Of a stretch of DNA of 35,312 nt, positions 8,032-16,425 are shown one piece after another. Where the stretch lies: contig JAKUQS010000010.1 of the NCBI GenBank assembly GCA_022451485.1, forward strand, positions 1-35,312. Reading direction: 5' to 3'. Made by a program: the position numbers and the translations under genes. Within the stretch, counting starts at the first letter, position 1. Every line of letters starts with the position of its first letter. The stretch is from Gammaproteobacteria bacterium. GTDB lineage: Bacteria; Pseudomonadota; Gammaproteobacteria; Arenicellales; UBA868. The notes beneath the pieces are model-generated. The model saw only the letters and a program-made list of their open reading frames with translations, had not been told where the DNA came from and did no database searches.

Positions 8032-9351
8032 TCATTTCGTTAATTGGTTTTCGATGATGCCGGCGATCTCTATTAACCAGTGGTCCGTCCCCGGACGACT
8101 GATCAGTTGGAGTCCCACAGGCAGTACCCCAGTGGGAACTGGGCAGGGAATAGAGATCGATGGGCAGCCGGCAAAATTGGCCAAGGCTGTGAAGTCAGCC
8201 TGATTAGCTGGCGACCGCTCATCAAACCTGAACGCGTTCTGCGGCGTTGTTGGTGCCACGATGAGGTCGATCGTTGTTAGGGCATTGCGCACTGCCTGAC
8301 TGGCCTTGTTAACAGCGACGCGGGCTTTGTCGAGCTGATGTGTACTGGCATTGCGACCGAATTCAAGCATTTTGATCAAGGGTTCAGAAAACGCGTGCCG
8401 ATGATGGGAGAGGTCGAACATCCATCGCTCTGCCGCCTCGTGCTCGATTAACAGCAGGGCTGCGCGGCGCGCAGCCCCCGGATTCCAGTCGGGTAATTCC
8501 GCGATATGGCTCATTGGCTGCCATTGTTGAATTTGGCTTAGAGCCTGTTGGTATGCTGAGGCGACGGCTGGCGTTAACAGTGCCTCGTCGATCTCGCTCA
8601 GGTGAGACCAGCGAAGCGGATCAGCTAGTGATGTCGTCTGAGTTGGGGCTGATGGTAGTAGGCATTGCATCACCATTTTGCTGTCCGCCACGGTCCGCGT
8701 GATCGGTCCGGTGCAGTCAAGGGACTGGCCGAGAACGCGAATGCCGAGGTTAGAAATAGCACCTAAACTGGGCTTCAGTCCGACTAAACCGCAATAGGCT
8801 GCCGGTAAGCGGACTGAGCCCAGGGTGTCCGTCCCCAGCGCTGCCGCGCAGAAGTTACTTGCCACGGCAGCGGCCGAGCCACCACTGGAACCGCCAGGGG
8901 TAAAGCCGTCAGCCAACGGGTTTTGTACTCGGCCGTGGTGAGGGTTGTCGGATAGCGCACTTAGCGCACCCTCATCCATGTTGGCTTTGCCAAGGATGAT
9001 GACACCGTGTGCCTTTAGTTGAGTTACTACGTGGGCATCACGCTCGGCGACCACCGATTGTCCAAGCCCGTTTGTGGTGGGCAAACCCGCTACATCAATG
9101 TTGTCTTTAACGACCATGGGGATGCCGTCTAGGGCACCGAAGTTTTGTTTTTTCCCTCGACGTTGATCTGAGTCAAATGCCGCGCGTGCGGCACCCGTTT
9201 GGTCAACGTGAATCACTGCGTTAATTTTTTTATTGTGTTGGTCAATCTGAGACAGGTAGGCACTGACTAAATCTTCTGAAGAAAGTGAATGGTTCTCCAG
9301 TTGGATAACCAGTGCCCCTAGCGAGGCTTTGTGGATGTCATCTTGGTTCAT
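8032..9351 (-). CDS. Amidase-signature family amidase
   Basis: A 439-residue amidase of the AS family, which hydrolyses carboxamides to acid plus ammonia or amine. The Ser-cisSer-Lys triad is visible: Lys82 (MVVKDNID), cis-Ser155 in GGSSGGS, and nucleophile Ser179 in GTDTLGSVRLPAA; the Ser-Ser spacing of 24 matches the family. The residue before GS is Leu rather than the usual Gly, a mild deviation. Motifs linking it to GatA are partial, and no gatB or gatC is present, so this is a catabolic amidase rather than a tRNA-Gln transamidase. The ATG at 9351 is preferred to the TTG directly upstream. It overlaps the end of the PaaK-like gene by 14 nt and is followed after 13 bp by the RutD-like gene. 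Confidence 0.9.
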   Translation of the reverse strand: MNQDDIHKASLGALVIQLENHSLSSEDLVSAYLSQIDQHNKKINAVIHVDQTGAARAAFDSDQRRGKKQNFGALDGIPMVVKDNIDVAGLPTTNGLGQSVVAERDAHVVTQLKAHGVIILGKANMDEGALSALSDNPHHGRVQNPLADGFTPGGSSGGSAAAVASNFCAAALGTDTLGSVRLPAAYCGLVGLKPSLGAISNLGIRVLGQSLDCTGPITRTVADSKMVMQCLLPSAPTQTTSLADPLRWSHLSEIDEALLTPAVASAYQQALSQIQQWQPMSHIAELPDWNPGAARRAALLLIEHEAAERWMFDLSHHRHAFSEPLIKMLEFGRNASTHQLDKARVAVNKASQAVRNALTTIDLIVAPTTPQNAFRFDERSPANQADFTALANFAGCPSISIPCPVPTGVLPVGLQLISRPGTDHWLIEIAGIIENQLTK

Positions 9352-10699
9352 CAATTAATCGCTGTGGCTTCTGTCGATCTTCTAGGCCCGTCAGCGAGGC
9401 AGTTTGCCCCGGAGCGACGAGTTCAACGGTAACCCGAACGCCTAGTTTTTCCCGCAGATGCTGTGCGAGCTGATCTTTTGCCCGCGTGTCGGTGCCAGCG
9501 TACTCGGTGATCACCGTCATTTCATCGCGTGCCTCATTGAGACGACAGATGTATTCTCCTGTGAATCCATTGAGTGTTTGCAGCAGCGGTCCGATCGCGG
9601 TGGGATAAACATTGATGCCGCGCAGTTTCACCATGTTATCGCTACGCCCACCGAAACCGGTGATCCGTCGAAAGCCAATACCGCTTGTAGGGTCCGGGGG
9701 CAATCGTGTTGAGAGGTCCTGGGTGTCAAACCGAATGATGGGATAAATCGTGTCTTTGAAAAGGACGGTCACACAGATATTGCCGGGCGTGCCATCGGCA
9801 ACAGGTTGTGCAGTTTTTGGGTCGAGCATCTCGACGAAGTGCGCGTCTTCCCACACATACAGTCCATTCTGGTGCGGTCCTTCCGCCGCGATGATGCCGG
9901 TATCGCCGACGCCATACCAGTCGAAGGTGTCCGCACCACCCCACAGATCGCTCAGATCGGCTCGCGACGCATGATCGAGATGGCCGCAAATCATTCTGAC
10001 CTTTAAATCGCGTCCGGGTTCCAGGCCCGCCTCTTTTGCGACTACGGCGAGTTTGCGGAGAAAATCAGAAAAGCCAACTAGCACCGTCGCACCGAAGCGG
10101 TGGATCAAGTCGACTTGCAAACGACTTCTCGTTTCCGCACCGGTACCAGCGGGTAGTAGCAAAGCTTGGGTGTAATGAAGAATGGCCTCCCGAATGTAAT
10201 GCCCCCCATTCACCATGCCGAATCCATAGACTGAGTGAACTACATCATCTGGCCGCAGTCCTTGCAAAAGGTAGGCGCGTGCCAGCAGTATGTTTTGAAT
10301 TTCACGATCGCGTGGACTAAAAAACAATGGCTGAGGAGCACCGGTGGTGCCACTGGTCGTATGTAAAATGGCGCGATGGGGTTGGCCTGCGAGGCCGTGG
10401 TAATCCCCCAGAGGCGGCGAGTGTTCGACGCTTGCCATCAAGTCTTTTTTTGAAAACACGGGTACTTTGGCCAGATCGTTGAGTGTTTTGATGTCGCCGG
10501 GGTTCAGCCCCGCCTCTCGCCAATGTCGTTGATAAAAGGGCACTTGCCACGCACGTTCAATCACGCGGGCGAAGCGCTTTTCCTGTAGCTCGTGTAATTG
10601 TCCCGCGTTAAGCGCGGCCGGCCCCTCGAGAAAAGCCGCTCCAATGGGGTAGGCGTCGAGCAGGGCCGCAGGCTGTGCCTGTTCGAAGTAGATGCTCAA
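9338..10699 (-). CDS. Phenylacetate-CoA ligase-like (PaaK family) AMP-forming ligase
   Basis: A 453-residue adenylate-forming enzyme that should convert a carboxylic acid to its acyl-AMP and then the CoA thioester in the cytoplasm. Seen: the phosphate-binding loop TTSGTTGAPQ starting near residue 114, the YGVGDTG segment matching the PaaK YG(L/M)SE motif, and a C-terminal domain with RSDNMVKLRGINVYPTAIG, which is characteristic of PaaK. Length matches the family (about 430-450). Start TTG at 10699 overlaps the MmgE/PrpD stop by 4 nt (TTGA). No other phenylacetate genes are present, so the acid is probably a different, possibly ring-derived one. The absence of ATG in the first codons makes the exact start less certain. 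Confidence 0.9.
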   Translation of the reverse strand: MSIYFEQAQPAALLDAYPIGAAFLEGPAALNAGQLHELQEKRFARVIERAWQVPFYQRHWREAGLNPGDIKTLNDLAKVPVFSKKDLMASVEHSPPLGDYHGLAGQPHRAILHTTSGTTGAPQPLFFSPRDREIQNILLARAYLLQGLRPDDVVHSVYGFGMVNGGHYIREAILHYTQALLLPAGTGAETRSRLQVDLIHRFGATVLVGFSDFLRKLAVVAKEAGLEPGRDLKVRMICGHLDHASRADLSDLWGGADTFDWYGVGDTGIIAAEGPHQNGLYVWEDAHFVEMLDPKTAQPVADGTPGNICVTVLFKDTIYPIIRFDTQDLSTRLPPDPTSGIGFRRITGFGGRSDNMVKLRGINVYPTAIGPLLQTLNGFTGEYICRLNEARDEMTVITEYAGTDTRAKDQLAQHLREKLGVRVTVELVAPGQTASLTGLEDRQKPQRLIDEPR

Positions 10700-12075
10700 G
10701 GCACCAGATCGTCGATGATGTCAGCTGTGTTGGTCACAGCAGGCAATGAATCGAGACGTTCGATGACTCGTTCGCAAGCGTTGTCGCTAAGTGGCGCTAA
10801 GGATCGCCGCCAATTGTTGCGAAATTTGTCGAGCCAGGCCTCGCGACTCATGGGTTTGTCTGGGTGACCGTAGACGATGTCGATCACTGAATGCAGCCGA
10901 GTGCCATCGTAGTTTTCGATGTGAAGCTCAATTGGACTCAACGCATTGGGGTCAGGGTTCTCATCAATTTGGATGTCGATCCGTTGAGCTAACTCCAGTG
11001 TGACGGGATCACGACGGGCTTCGATAGTGAAATCATCGCCGATGACTTCACCGGTGATGAGTGCTCGGGCCGCGACGAAGCGGGCGCACAATCTCGCATA
11101 GTTAATATCCATGTCATGGGTAACCGGGCGACCGACTAGATGGTGTGTTAACGAAGGCACGTGGGCCACGACATTTCGAATATCGCTGTGCGCCAACGAA
11201 TGCGCTTTACGCAGGGTCAGGCAGGCATCGACGATGCCGTGAGTAGCACGGCCGCTGGGAAATGGTTTGTGAGCGACCTCGGTAATTCTCCATATGTTGC
11301 CGAGTTGTGGCAGCACATCGTTTAGATGGTGTTGACCCTCGAACAGTGCATAGAATCCAAAAGGGCCTTCAAGAATATGGCGGGTTCCCGGAATGCCCTG
11401 AAGGGCAATGTCACACGCGGTCATGGCATTACGTGCGTTAAATCCCATCTGCATGGCTAGCAGCGGCGATCCTTCGGTATGCGCTTGCATGGTGCCACAC
11501 AGTTGGGCATGGGCAAGGCCAAAGCTGCTGATCAATTGTTCTGTTTCGAAGCCTCGTAGGATAGACACGGCGGCGGTGGCGCCGAATGCCCCGCAGGTAC
11601 CGGGACGGAAAAACTTCAGTGGGCTTGCACTAGAGACGCCGAGGTGACAGGCAACGTCCACGCCCAAAGTGACAGCACGCACCAGTTGGCGCCCCGATAT
11701 GGCGTCGCCACCGTTTGATCGTACGCGATCAATTTCCGCCAAGCTGGCAGCCAGCACGACGGTGACGGGGTGGACGACCGCCTGCTCATGCACACAATCA
11801 TATTCGGCATTGTGAATTTGGTAAGCGTTGCAAAGCGCCGCCGCTCTTGCGTCGAGTACCTTATCTTGTCCCCACACTCGCGCCGAGTCCTGGGCAGGTG
11901 CAGCCCCCATTGCATTGATCAGTTCTGTCACCCATGGGCCGCCGCTGCCGGCAAGGCCAACCCCGATTGAGTCGAGAATAAACTTTTGCGATGCCTCAAT
12001 CGCTTCTTGCGGTAGGTCATCAAAGCCTGTCTCAACGACATGGCGTGTGATGTGTTCTATAGCATCAATCGTCAT
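10696..12075 (-). CDS. MmgE/PrpD family protein
   Basis: A 459-residue member of the MmgE/PrpD family, which includes 2-methylcitrate dehydratase, cis-aconitate decarboxylase and iminodisuccinate epimerase. Seen: the typical helical N-terminal domain with QKFILDSIGVGLAGSGGPW, and KPFPSGRATHGIVDACL, which corresponds to the conserved KPYPxCRxxH segment but with Ser in place of Cys. Length fits (about 450). The ATG at 12075 forms an ATGA overlap with the PuuE-like stop and has AGGA upstream; the longer 20-residue N-terminal extension is rejected. Its stop overlaps the PaaK-like start. Within the operon it would dehydrate, decarboxylate or epimerise an acid before CoA activation; this is inferred from order only. 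No prpB or prpC is nearby, so methylcitrate metabolism is unlikely. Confidence 0.88.
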   Translation of the reverse strand: MTIDAIEHITRHVVETGFDDLPQEAIEASQKFILDSIGVGLAGSGGPWVTELINAMGAAPAQDSARVWGQDKVLDARAAALCNAYQIHNAEYDCVHEQAVVHPVTVVLAASLAEIDRVRSNGGDAISGRQLVRAVTLGVDVACHLGVSSASPLKFFRPGTCGAFGATAAVSILRGFETEQLISSFGLAHAQLCGTMQAHTEGSPLLAMQMGFNARNAMTACDIALQGIPGTRHILEGPFGFYALFEGQHHLNDVLPQLGNIWRITEVAHKPFPSGRATHGIVDACLTLRKAHSLAHSDIRNVVAHVPSLTHHLVGRPVTHDMDINYARLCARFVAARALITGEVIGDDFTIEARRDPVTLELAQRIDIQIDENPDPNALSPIELHIENYDGTRLHSVIDIVYGHPDKPMSREAWLDKFRNNWRRSLAPLSDNACERVIERLDSLPAVTNTADIIDDLVP

Positions 12076-12962
12076 CGGTGATTTCCTGTTGTGCCTATCC
12101 AGTGGCGCGCGATGTCGATTCGTCGAGCAATCCATACGTCATCGTGTTGGGCAACATAATTTAGAAATTTTTCCAGTGCGTGAATGCGGCCGGGCCGACC
12201 CATAATGCGTAAGTGCACGCCGATAGACATCATACGAGTGTGCTCAGCGCCTTCGGCGTAAAGACAGTCAAAGGTGTCTTTTGCATACTGCAACCAGTCC
12301 GCGGGCATATAGGACGGTGAAGCCCACAGTTTCATGTCATTCGTGTCGAGCGCATATGGCAGCACCAGGATCGAATGGTCTCCTTGGGTATCCCAAAATG
12401 GCTGATCGTCAGAATAATCGTCCATGTGATAGATAAAGCCAGACTCGGCGAGCAGGCGTCGCGTGTTTTCGGTAATGAGATAGCGTGACAACCAACCGAG
12501 TGGCCGACTGCCACATCTTGTGGTGATCGATTCAATGGTCGCTTTGATGAACGCGCGTTCTTCGCTCTCGTTCATTCGGTGCTGGTGGGTCCAGCGCAGG
12601 CCGTGCGCGCAGATTTCATGGCCGCTGGCAACGATTTGTTTTGCCAGATCAGGCGCACGCTCTAGGCTAAGCGCCGCGCAGGTAAAGGTTGCAACGACAT
12701 TTTTTTCAGCAAGAAGTGCCAGAATCCGTGGTGCGCCTGCCTGAATGCCGTAACGATAGTTGCTTTCATTCGCTAAATTTCGTTGCGGTTTTCTTAACAC
12801 CACACCGAGTTCATCGACCGGTTCGGGTCGAGGATCGCCGTCTTGCACTGACTGTTCTGCTCCCTCCTCAACGTTCACAACGATGGAAAGTGCAAGACGC
12901 TTGCGGTCAGGCCAGTTTGTGGGTGCTGATGATGGCTCGTTATATTGGGGCAATGGGTTCAC
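12072..12962 (-). CDS. Polysaccharide deacetylase-fold, PuuE-like (allantoinase/imidase type)
   Basis: A 296-residue NodB-fold protein of the PuuE branch, whose members act on allantoin and related cyclic amides. Seen: WPDRKRLALSIVVNVEEGAE (Glu32-Glu33, matching the NYEEGGE motif of PuuE), HEICAHGLRW at 115-124 (His115 and His120), GWLSRY at 156-161, and the DDYSDDQPFW loop. The start is GTG at 12962; no strong ribosome site is seen. It is the first gene of the five-gene operon, with an ATGA overlap to MmgE/PrpD. Hydrolytic opening of a cyclic amide, imide or ureide is the likely first step, inferred from the family. The substrate need not be allantoin, since no other purine genes are evident here. 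A second paralogue lies at 30092-30982. Confidence 0.85.
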   Translation of the reverse strand: MNPLPQYNEPSSAPTNWPDRKRLALSIVVNVEEGAEQSVQDGDPRPEPVDELGVVLRKPQRNLANESNYRYGIQAGAPRILALLAEKNVVATFTCAALSLERAPDLAKQIVASGHEICAHGLRWTHQHRMNESEERAFIKATIESITTRCGSRPLGWLSRYLITENTRRLLAESGFIYHMDDYSDDQPFWDTQGDHSILVLPYALDTNDMKLWASPSYMPADWLQYAKDTFDCLYAEGAEHTRMMSIGVHLRIMGRPGRIHALEKFLNYVAQHDDVWIARRIDIARHWIGTTGNHR

Positions 12963-13036
12963 TTGGCATCGGGCTAATGGGTGGGAAATTACCCGAATCT
13001 TAACCGACAGAATAATAACGGAGCGCAGCTCGACTA

Positions 13037-15265
13037 ATGTGTCCGAAATTGGAACGACTCCATCACATGCACGGCGTGCTCCGTACGCAACGTCATCGCG
13101 CCACTGGCGTGTTAGCGGGCGAGTACGATTGGGGTCGTATCCAGATCGCCGACTATGTACGTCGATATGCTCCTGGGACCGTTCTATGGATTAGCGATAA
13201 TGCGCCGCGCGGTGCCGAGCGTTTGCCTGTGTCCAGGGCGCGATCTGTCCTTGGCCGTGAGACTGACGTTATCGTGTTCGATGGCTTTGCAGGGTTTGAC
13301 ATTGATGCATTGGGCGCCGTTGGCGGCAGTATCCGTGGTGGCGGCCTGCTTTTTCTGCTGATGCCAGCGTTAGATAACTGGCAGCACTTTGATGATCCAG
13401 CAAAGGAGCGCATGGCGGTTCATGGTTATACCGCTGGCGAGGTTGGTGGCCGCTGGTTCGAACATCTGAAGCGATGTTTGTTGGAGGCGAGTGGCGTCAT
13501 CATTTTGTCGCAGCATGACGAAGTTCACGGAGGTGGTTTGACCGCTGCGCCGTCGCTCGTGTCCGGTGAGGTGCATGATGCGGACTGTGTCACGGCTGAT
13601 CAGGCCGATGCGGTTGCCGCTGTCACGCGCACGGTGCGTGGGCACCGGCGACGCCCGGCGGTGCTGATTTCGGATCGTGGCCGCGGCAAGTCGGCGGCGC
13701 TTGGTATTGCCGCCGCTAGAGTGTTGCGTGATCCGGGGCATCATATTCTAGTGACGGCACCCCGCCGGTCAGCGGCGGCCAGCGTCTTTTTGCATGCCGC
13801 TCGTTTGTTGCCGGGTTCCGTGCTTCATGGAGGTCAACTTTCTGTTGCTTCCAGCGTGCTTGAATTTGTGGCGCCGGAACGATTGCGGTCGAAAGCCCTG
13901 ACGGCGAGTTTGGTAATGATCGACGAGGCGGCTGCCCTTCCGACCCCTTTATTACACGACATACTGCGTCGACATTCCCGATTGGCTTTTGCCACCACCG
14001 TGCACGGTTATGAAGGCAGCGGCCGTGCCTTTGAGCTACGTTTCAGTCAACACCTTGATCAGCACAGCGTGGGTTGGCGTCGAGTGCAGTTGAATACACC
14101 CATTCGTTGGGCAGCAGGAGATCCGTTGGAAGAATGGCTATTTCGGGCGCTGGCGCTGAATGCGCGGATTGCTGAAAGTGCATCGGTTGGAGGAGTGCGG
14201 ATAGAGGACGTTAAGTCAAAGTACCTTTCCCAGGGCGAATTGGCTACGCAGCCTGATGTGCTCGAGCAGGTTTTCGGTTTAATGGTGCAAGCGCATTATC
14301 GGACACGTCCCTATGATCTTCGTTATCTTATGGACGCCCCTAACGTCAGCGTTGTGGCGATGTTTGCTGATGACACGGTGGTGGCCGTTGCGTTGTTGGC
14401 GATCGAAGGTGATTTTGATCAAGACACCGCCAGTGCCATCGTGGATGGTCATCGCCGTCCGCGAGGCCACCTTTTGCCCGAATCGCTCGCTGTGCATTTT
14501 GGTCTTGAAGCGGGCCCGACAGCGCGCTATGCGCGGATTGTACGCATTGCCGTGCATCCGGCGTTACGCGGTCGTGGGTTGGGTTCATCGCTCGTTTCGT
14601 TCATTTTAGAGAGTTCGCGGGGACGGGGTCTCGATTGTGTGGGGACGACATTTGGTGCTACGCCAGCGCTGACTCGGTTCTGGGGTCACGCCGGCTTGCA
14701 GCCATTGCGTCTGGGGGTGCGGCGGGGAACAGCCAGTGGCAGTCATGCGCTGTTGATGTTGAGGGGTTTGTCTGCAAATGGCATCGATTTGGTGCAATTG
14801 GCCAGCGAAGTTTTTGCCCGCAATTTTCGAAGCCAACTGGCGGACACGTTAACCTTGGTCCCAACAAAGGTCGTGCTCGAGGTTCTCGGGCAAAGGGTAA
14901 TGGCCCCGGCCATGCCTGATATCCGGCAGTGGCGCGATGTCGCCGCCTTTGCATTGTTGGGCCGAACCTACGAGGATGTGGTGGGGTCGTTGGAAACCAC
15001 TGTGTGGTGGGCCCTGGCGAGCGAGGAGCGGTCGGTTAAGTTGTCGGCGCTATGCTGTGATTTGTTGGTTGCCAGAGTGCTGCAGAAACGGTCATGGACG
15101 GCTTGTGCCGAGCTGTGCAAGGCGCCTGGGCGAGCCGGTGTGCTGGCGTTATTGCGAGACGGGATGGCCAAGATTCTTGAGGGTGCTGATTTGACGGCAG
15201 TGCAAGCAGAGGTGCTTCGTTTACAGGCCCGATCGATAGCCAGATCGGGCCCAAGCAGGGGGTGA
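13037..15265 (+). CDS. tmcA: tRNA(Met) cytidine acetyltransferase TmcA
   Basis: A 742-residue protein that acetylates the wobble cytidine (ac4C34) of elongator tRNA-Met using acetyl-CoA and ATP/GTP. Domains in order: an N-terminal Rossmann-like DUF1726 domain (about 1-190), a RecA-like helicase with Walker A SDRGRGKSA at 212-220 and Walker B-like MIDEAAALP at 294-302, the conserved TVHGYEGSGRAF segment at 321-332, a GNAT acetyltransferase domain with VRIAVHPALRGRGLG at 502-516, and a tRNA-binding C-terminal region. E. coli TmcA is about 671 residues, so this copy is somewhat long. The ATG at 13037 fits the family N-terminus. It is divergent from the PuuE-like gene with a 74-bp gap. The DsrC-like gene begins 1 bp after its stop. 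Confidence 0.95.
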   Translation: MCPKLERLHHMHGVLRTQRHRATGVLAGEYDWGRIQIADYVRRYAPGTVLWISDNAPRGAERLPVSRARSVLGRETDVIVFDGFAGFDIDALGAVGGSIRGGGLLFLLMPALDNWQHFDDPAKERMAVHGYTAGEVGGRWFEHLKRCLLEASGVIILSQHDEVHGGGLTAAPSLVSGEVHDADCVTADQADAVAAVTRTVRGHRRRPAVLISDRGRGKSAALGIAAARVLRDPGHHILVTAPRRSAAASVFLHAARLLPGSVLHGGQLSVASSVLEFVAPERLRSKALTASLVMIDEAAALPTPLLHDILRRHSRLAFATTVHGYEGSGRAFELRFSQHLDQHSVGWRRVQLNTPIRWAAGDPLEEWLFRALALNARIAESASVGGVRIEDVKSKYLSQGELATQPDVLEQVFGLMVQAHYRTRPYDLRYLMDAPNVSVVAMFADDTVVAVALLAIEGDFDQDTASAIVDGHRRPRGHLLPESLAVHFGLEAGPTARYARIVRIAVHPALRGRGLGSSLVSFILESSRGRGLDCVGTTFGATPALTRFWGHAGLQPLRLGVRRGTASGSHALLMLRGLSANGIDLVQLASEVFARNFRSQLADTLTLVPTKVVLEVLGQRVMAPAMPDIRQWRDVAAFALLGRTYEDVVGSLETTVWWALASEERSVKLSALCCDLLVARVLQKRSWTACAELCKAPGRAGVLALLRDGMAKILEGADLTAVQAEVLRLQARSIARSGPSRG

Positions 15266-15266
15266 T

Positions 15267-15632
15267 ATGACCCAACTAACCAAGGCCCCTTCCGACCCTG
15301 GTGATATTCCGCCGCTGATCGATTTCCCGCATGCGCCCTCGGGTTGGTTACCAGAGCATGCTGTGGCCTTGGCTGCTAGTGATTTGCTGGTGTTGACTGA
15401 GGATCACTGGACGCTGATTGCGGCGCTACAGGAGTACTTCATGCGCAATGCGCCTGAGAAGATTCGATTGCGAGAGCTGCATGATGCGTTAAAGGAAAAA
15501 TTTCATAGTAGCGGTGGCGGACATTATCTCTACCATTTGTTCCCCCTGGGACCGGTAGCGCAAGGATGTCCAATAGCCGGACTGAGCGCACCGGCGGGTA
15601 GCGTGGATCGCTCCTATGGCAGTGTTTCGTGA
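15267..15632 (+). CDS. DsrC/TusE-family sulfur-relay-like protein with altered C-terminal tail
   Basis: A 121-residue protein of the DsrC/TusE family, whose swinging C-terminal arm carries sulfur on conserved cysteines; TusE relays sulfur to MnmA for tRNA 2-thiouridine. The family core is clear: WLPEHAVALAASDLLVLTEDHW, then IRLRELHDALKEKF, then GHYLYHLFPLGPVAQGCPIAGL. The inner cysteine (Cys101, called CysB in DsrC) is present. The near-terminal CysA position, eleven residues later, is Ser112 (PAGSV), and the chain runs nine residues past it (VDRSYGSVS). It cannot therefore act as canonical TusE or DsrC. It may be a regulatory member of the family (sometimes called RspA) or a relay using Cys101 alone. 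It starts 1 bp after the tmcA stop with AGGGGGTG upstream, suggesting joint expression with tRNA modification. Confidence 0.85.
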   Translation: MTQLTKAPSDPGDIPPLIDFPHAPSGWLPEHAVALAASDLLVLTEDHWTLIAALQEYFMRNAPEKIRLRELHDALKEKFHSSGGGHYLYHLFPLGPVAQGCPIAGLSAPAGSVDRSYGSVS

Positions 15633-15639
15633 ATATCGG

Positions 15640-16425
15640 TTACCTGCCTTCAAAATGGGGCGCCCGGCGTTCGGCCATTGCCCTAACGCCTTCCTGAAAG
15701 TCTTCGGTTAACCGTAGCTGACTTTGTTGATTGAGTTCGTGTTCGGTTGCTGCAATGACGGCGTCGGCGAGTCCATCACGCAGGGTTGCGCGAATGGCGC
15801 GAACTGCGAGTGGCGCTGACGCCGCAATCTCCTGGGCCAAGGCCATCGCGCGCTCCCGCACATCGGCCTGGGGCACCAGTTCATCGGCAAGGCCCATGGC
15901 ATGGGCATCGTCGCCAGGCACACGTCGTCCCGTCAGTAGTAACAGGCTGGCCTGGGTTGGGCCGATTAGACGCGGCAGGGTCTCACTGAGACCAAACCCT
16001 TGGTGAAACGCGAGGCGGGAAAAGTTGGCTGAAAAGCGCGCTTCCCTGCAGGTCACCCGGTGGTCTGCCGAGCATGCAAGACCCAAGCCGCCGCCAATGG
16101 CCGCCCCTTGGACTGCGGCGATTACCGGTTTTTGAGCCCGAAAGACACGGGCGGCCTCGCGGTAGAGATTGCCGGCCTGAGCATCGAGTTGTTCCTGCCC
16201 CCAGGATTCCCGTGCAGAGAAGTCGGCCCCTGCGCAGAAATGTTTACCTTCGGAACACAGCACAATGGCGCGGCAGGCATCGTCGTTGTCCAATAATTCG
16301 TAGGTGTCTGCAATTTGGCGGATTAGGTTGAAGTCGAAGAAGTTGTTTGGGGGCCGACGAATTTCAACTATCGCTACATAGTCGGTCATCGTCACGCTGA
16401 GCCCTTGTGCGGTTGTTTCAGACAT
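15640..16425 (-). CDS. Enoyl-CoA hydratase/isomerase (crotonase-fold) family protein
   Basis: A 261-residue crotonase-fold protein that binds acyl-CoA. The oxyanion hole segments are visible (FCAGADF at 63-69 and AAIGGGLGL near 108-116). The two catalytic glutamates of classical hydratases (rat E144 and E164) align with Gly115 (GGGLGL instead of GGGCEL) and Phe135, so both are missing. Enzymes of this fold without those residues act as isomerases, hydrolases, dehalogenases or decarboxylases, so simple hydration should not be assumed. Its start at 16425 overlaps the synthetase stop by 8 bp, placing it third in an acyl-CoA dehydrogenase/synthetase operon. It converges on the DsrC-like gene with 7 bp between stops. 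Confidence 0.9.
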   Translation of the reverse strand: MSETTAQGLSVTMTDYVAIVEIRRPPNNFFDFNLIRQIADTYELLDNDDACRAIVLCSEGKHFCAGADFSARESWGQEQLDAQAGNLYREAARVFRAQKPVIAAVQGAAIGGGLGLACSADHRVTCREARFSANFSRLAFHQGFGLSETLPRLIGPTQASLLLLTGRRVPGDDAHAMGLADELVPQADVRERAMALAQEIAASAPLAVRAIRATLRDGLADAVIAATEHELNQQSQLRLTEDFQEGVRAMAERRAPHFEGR

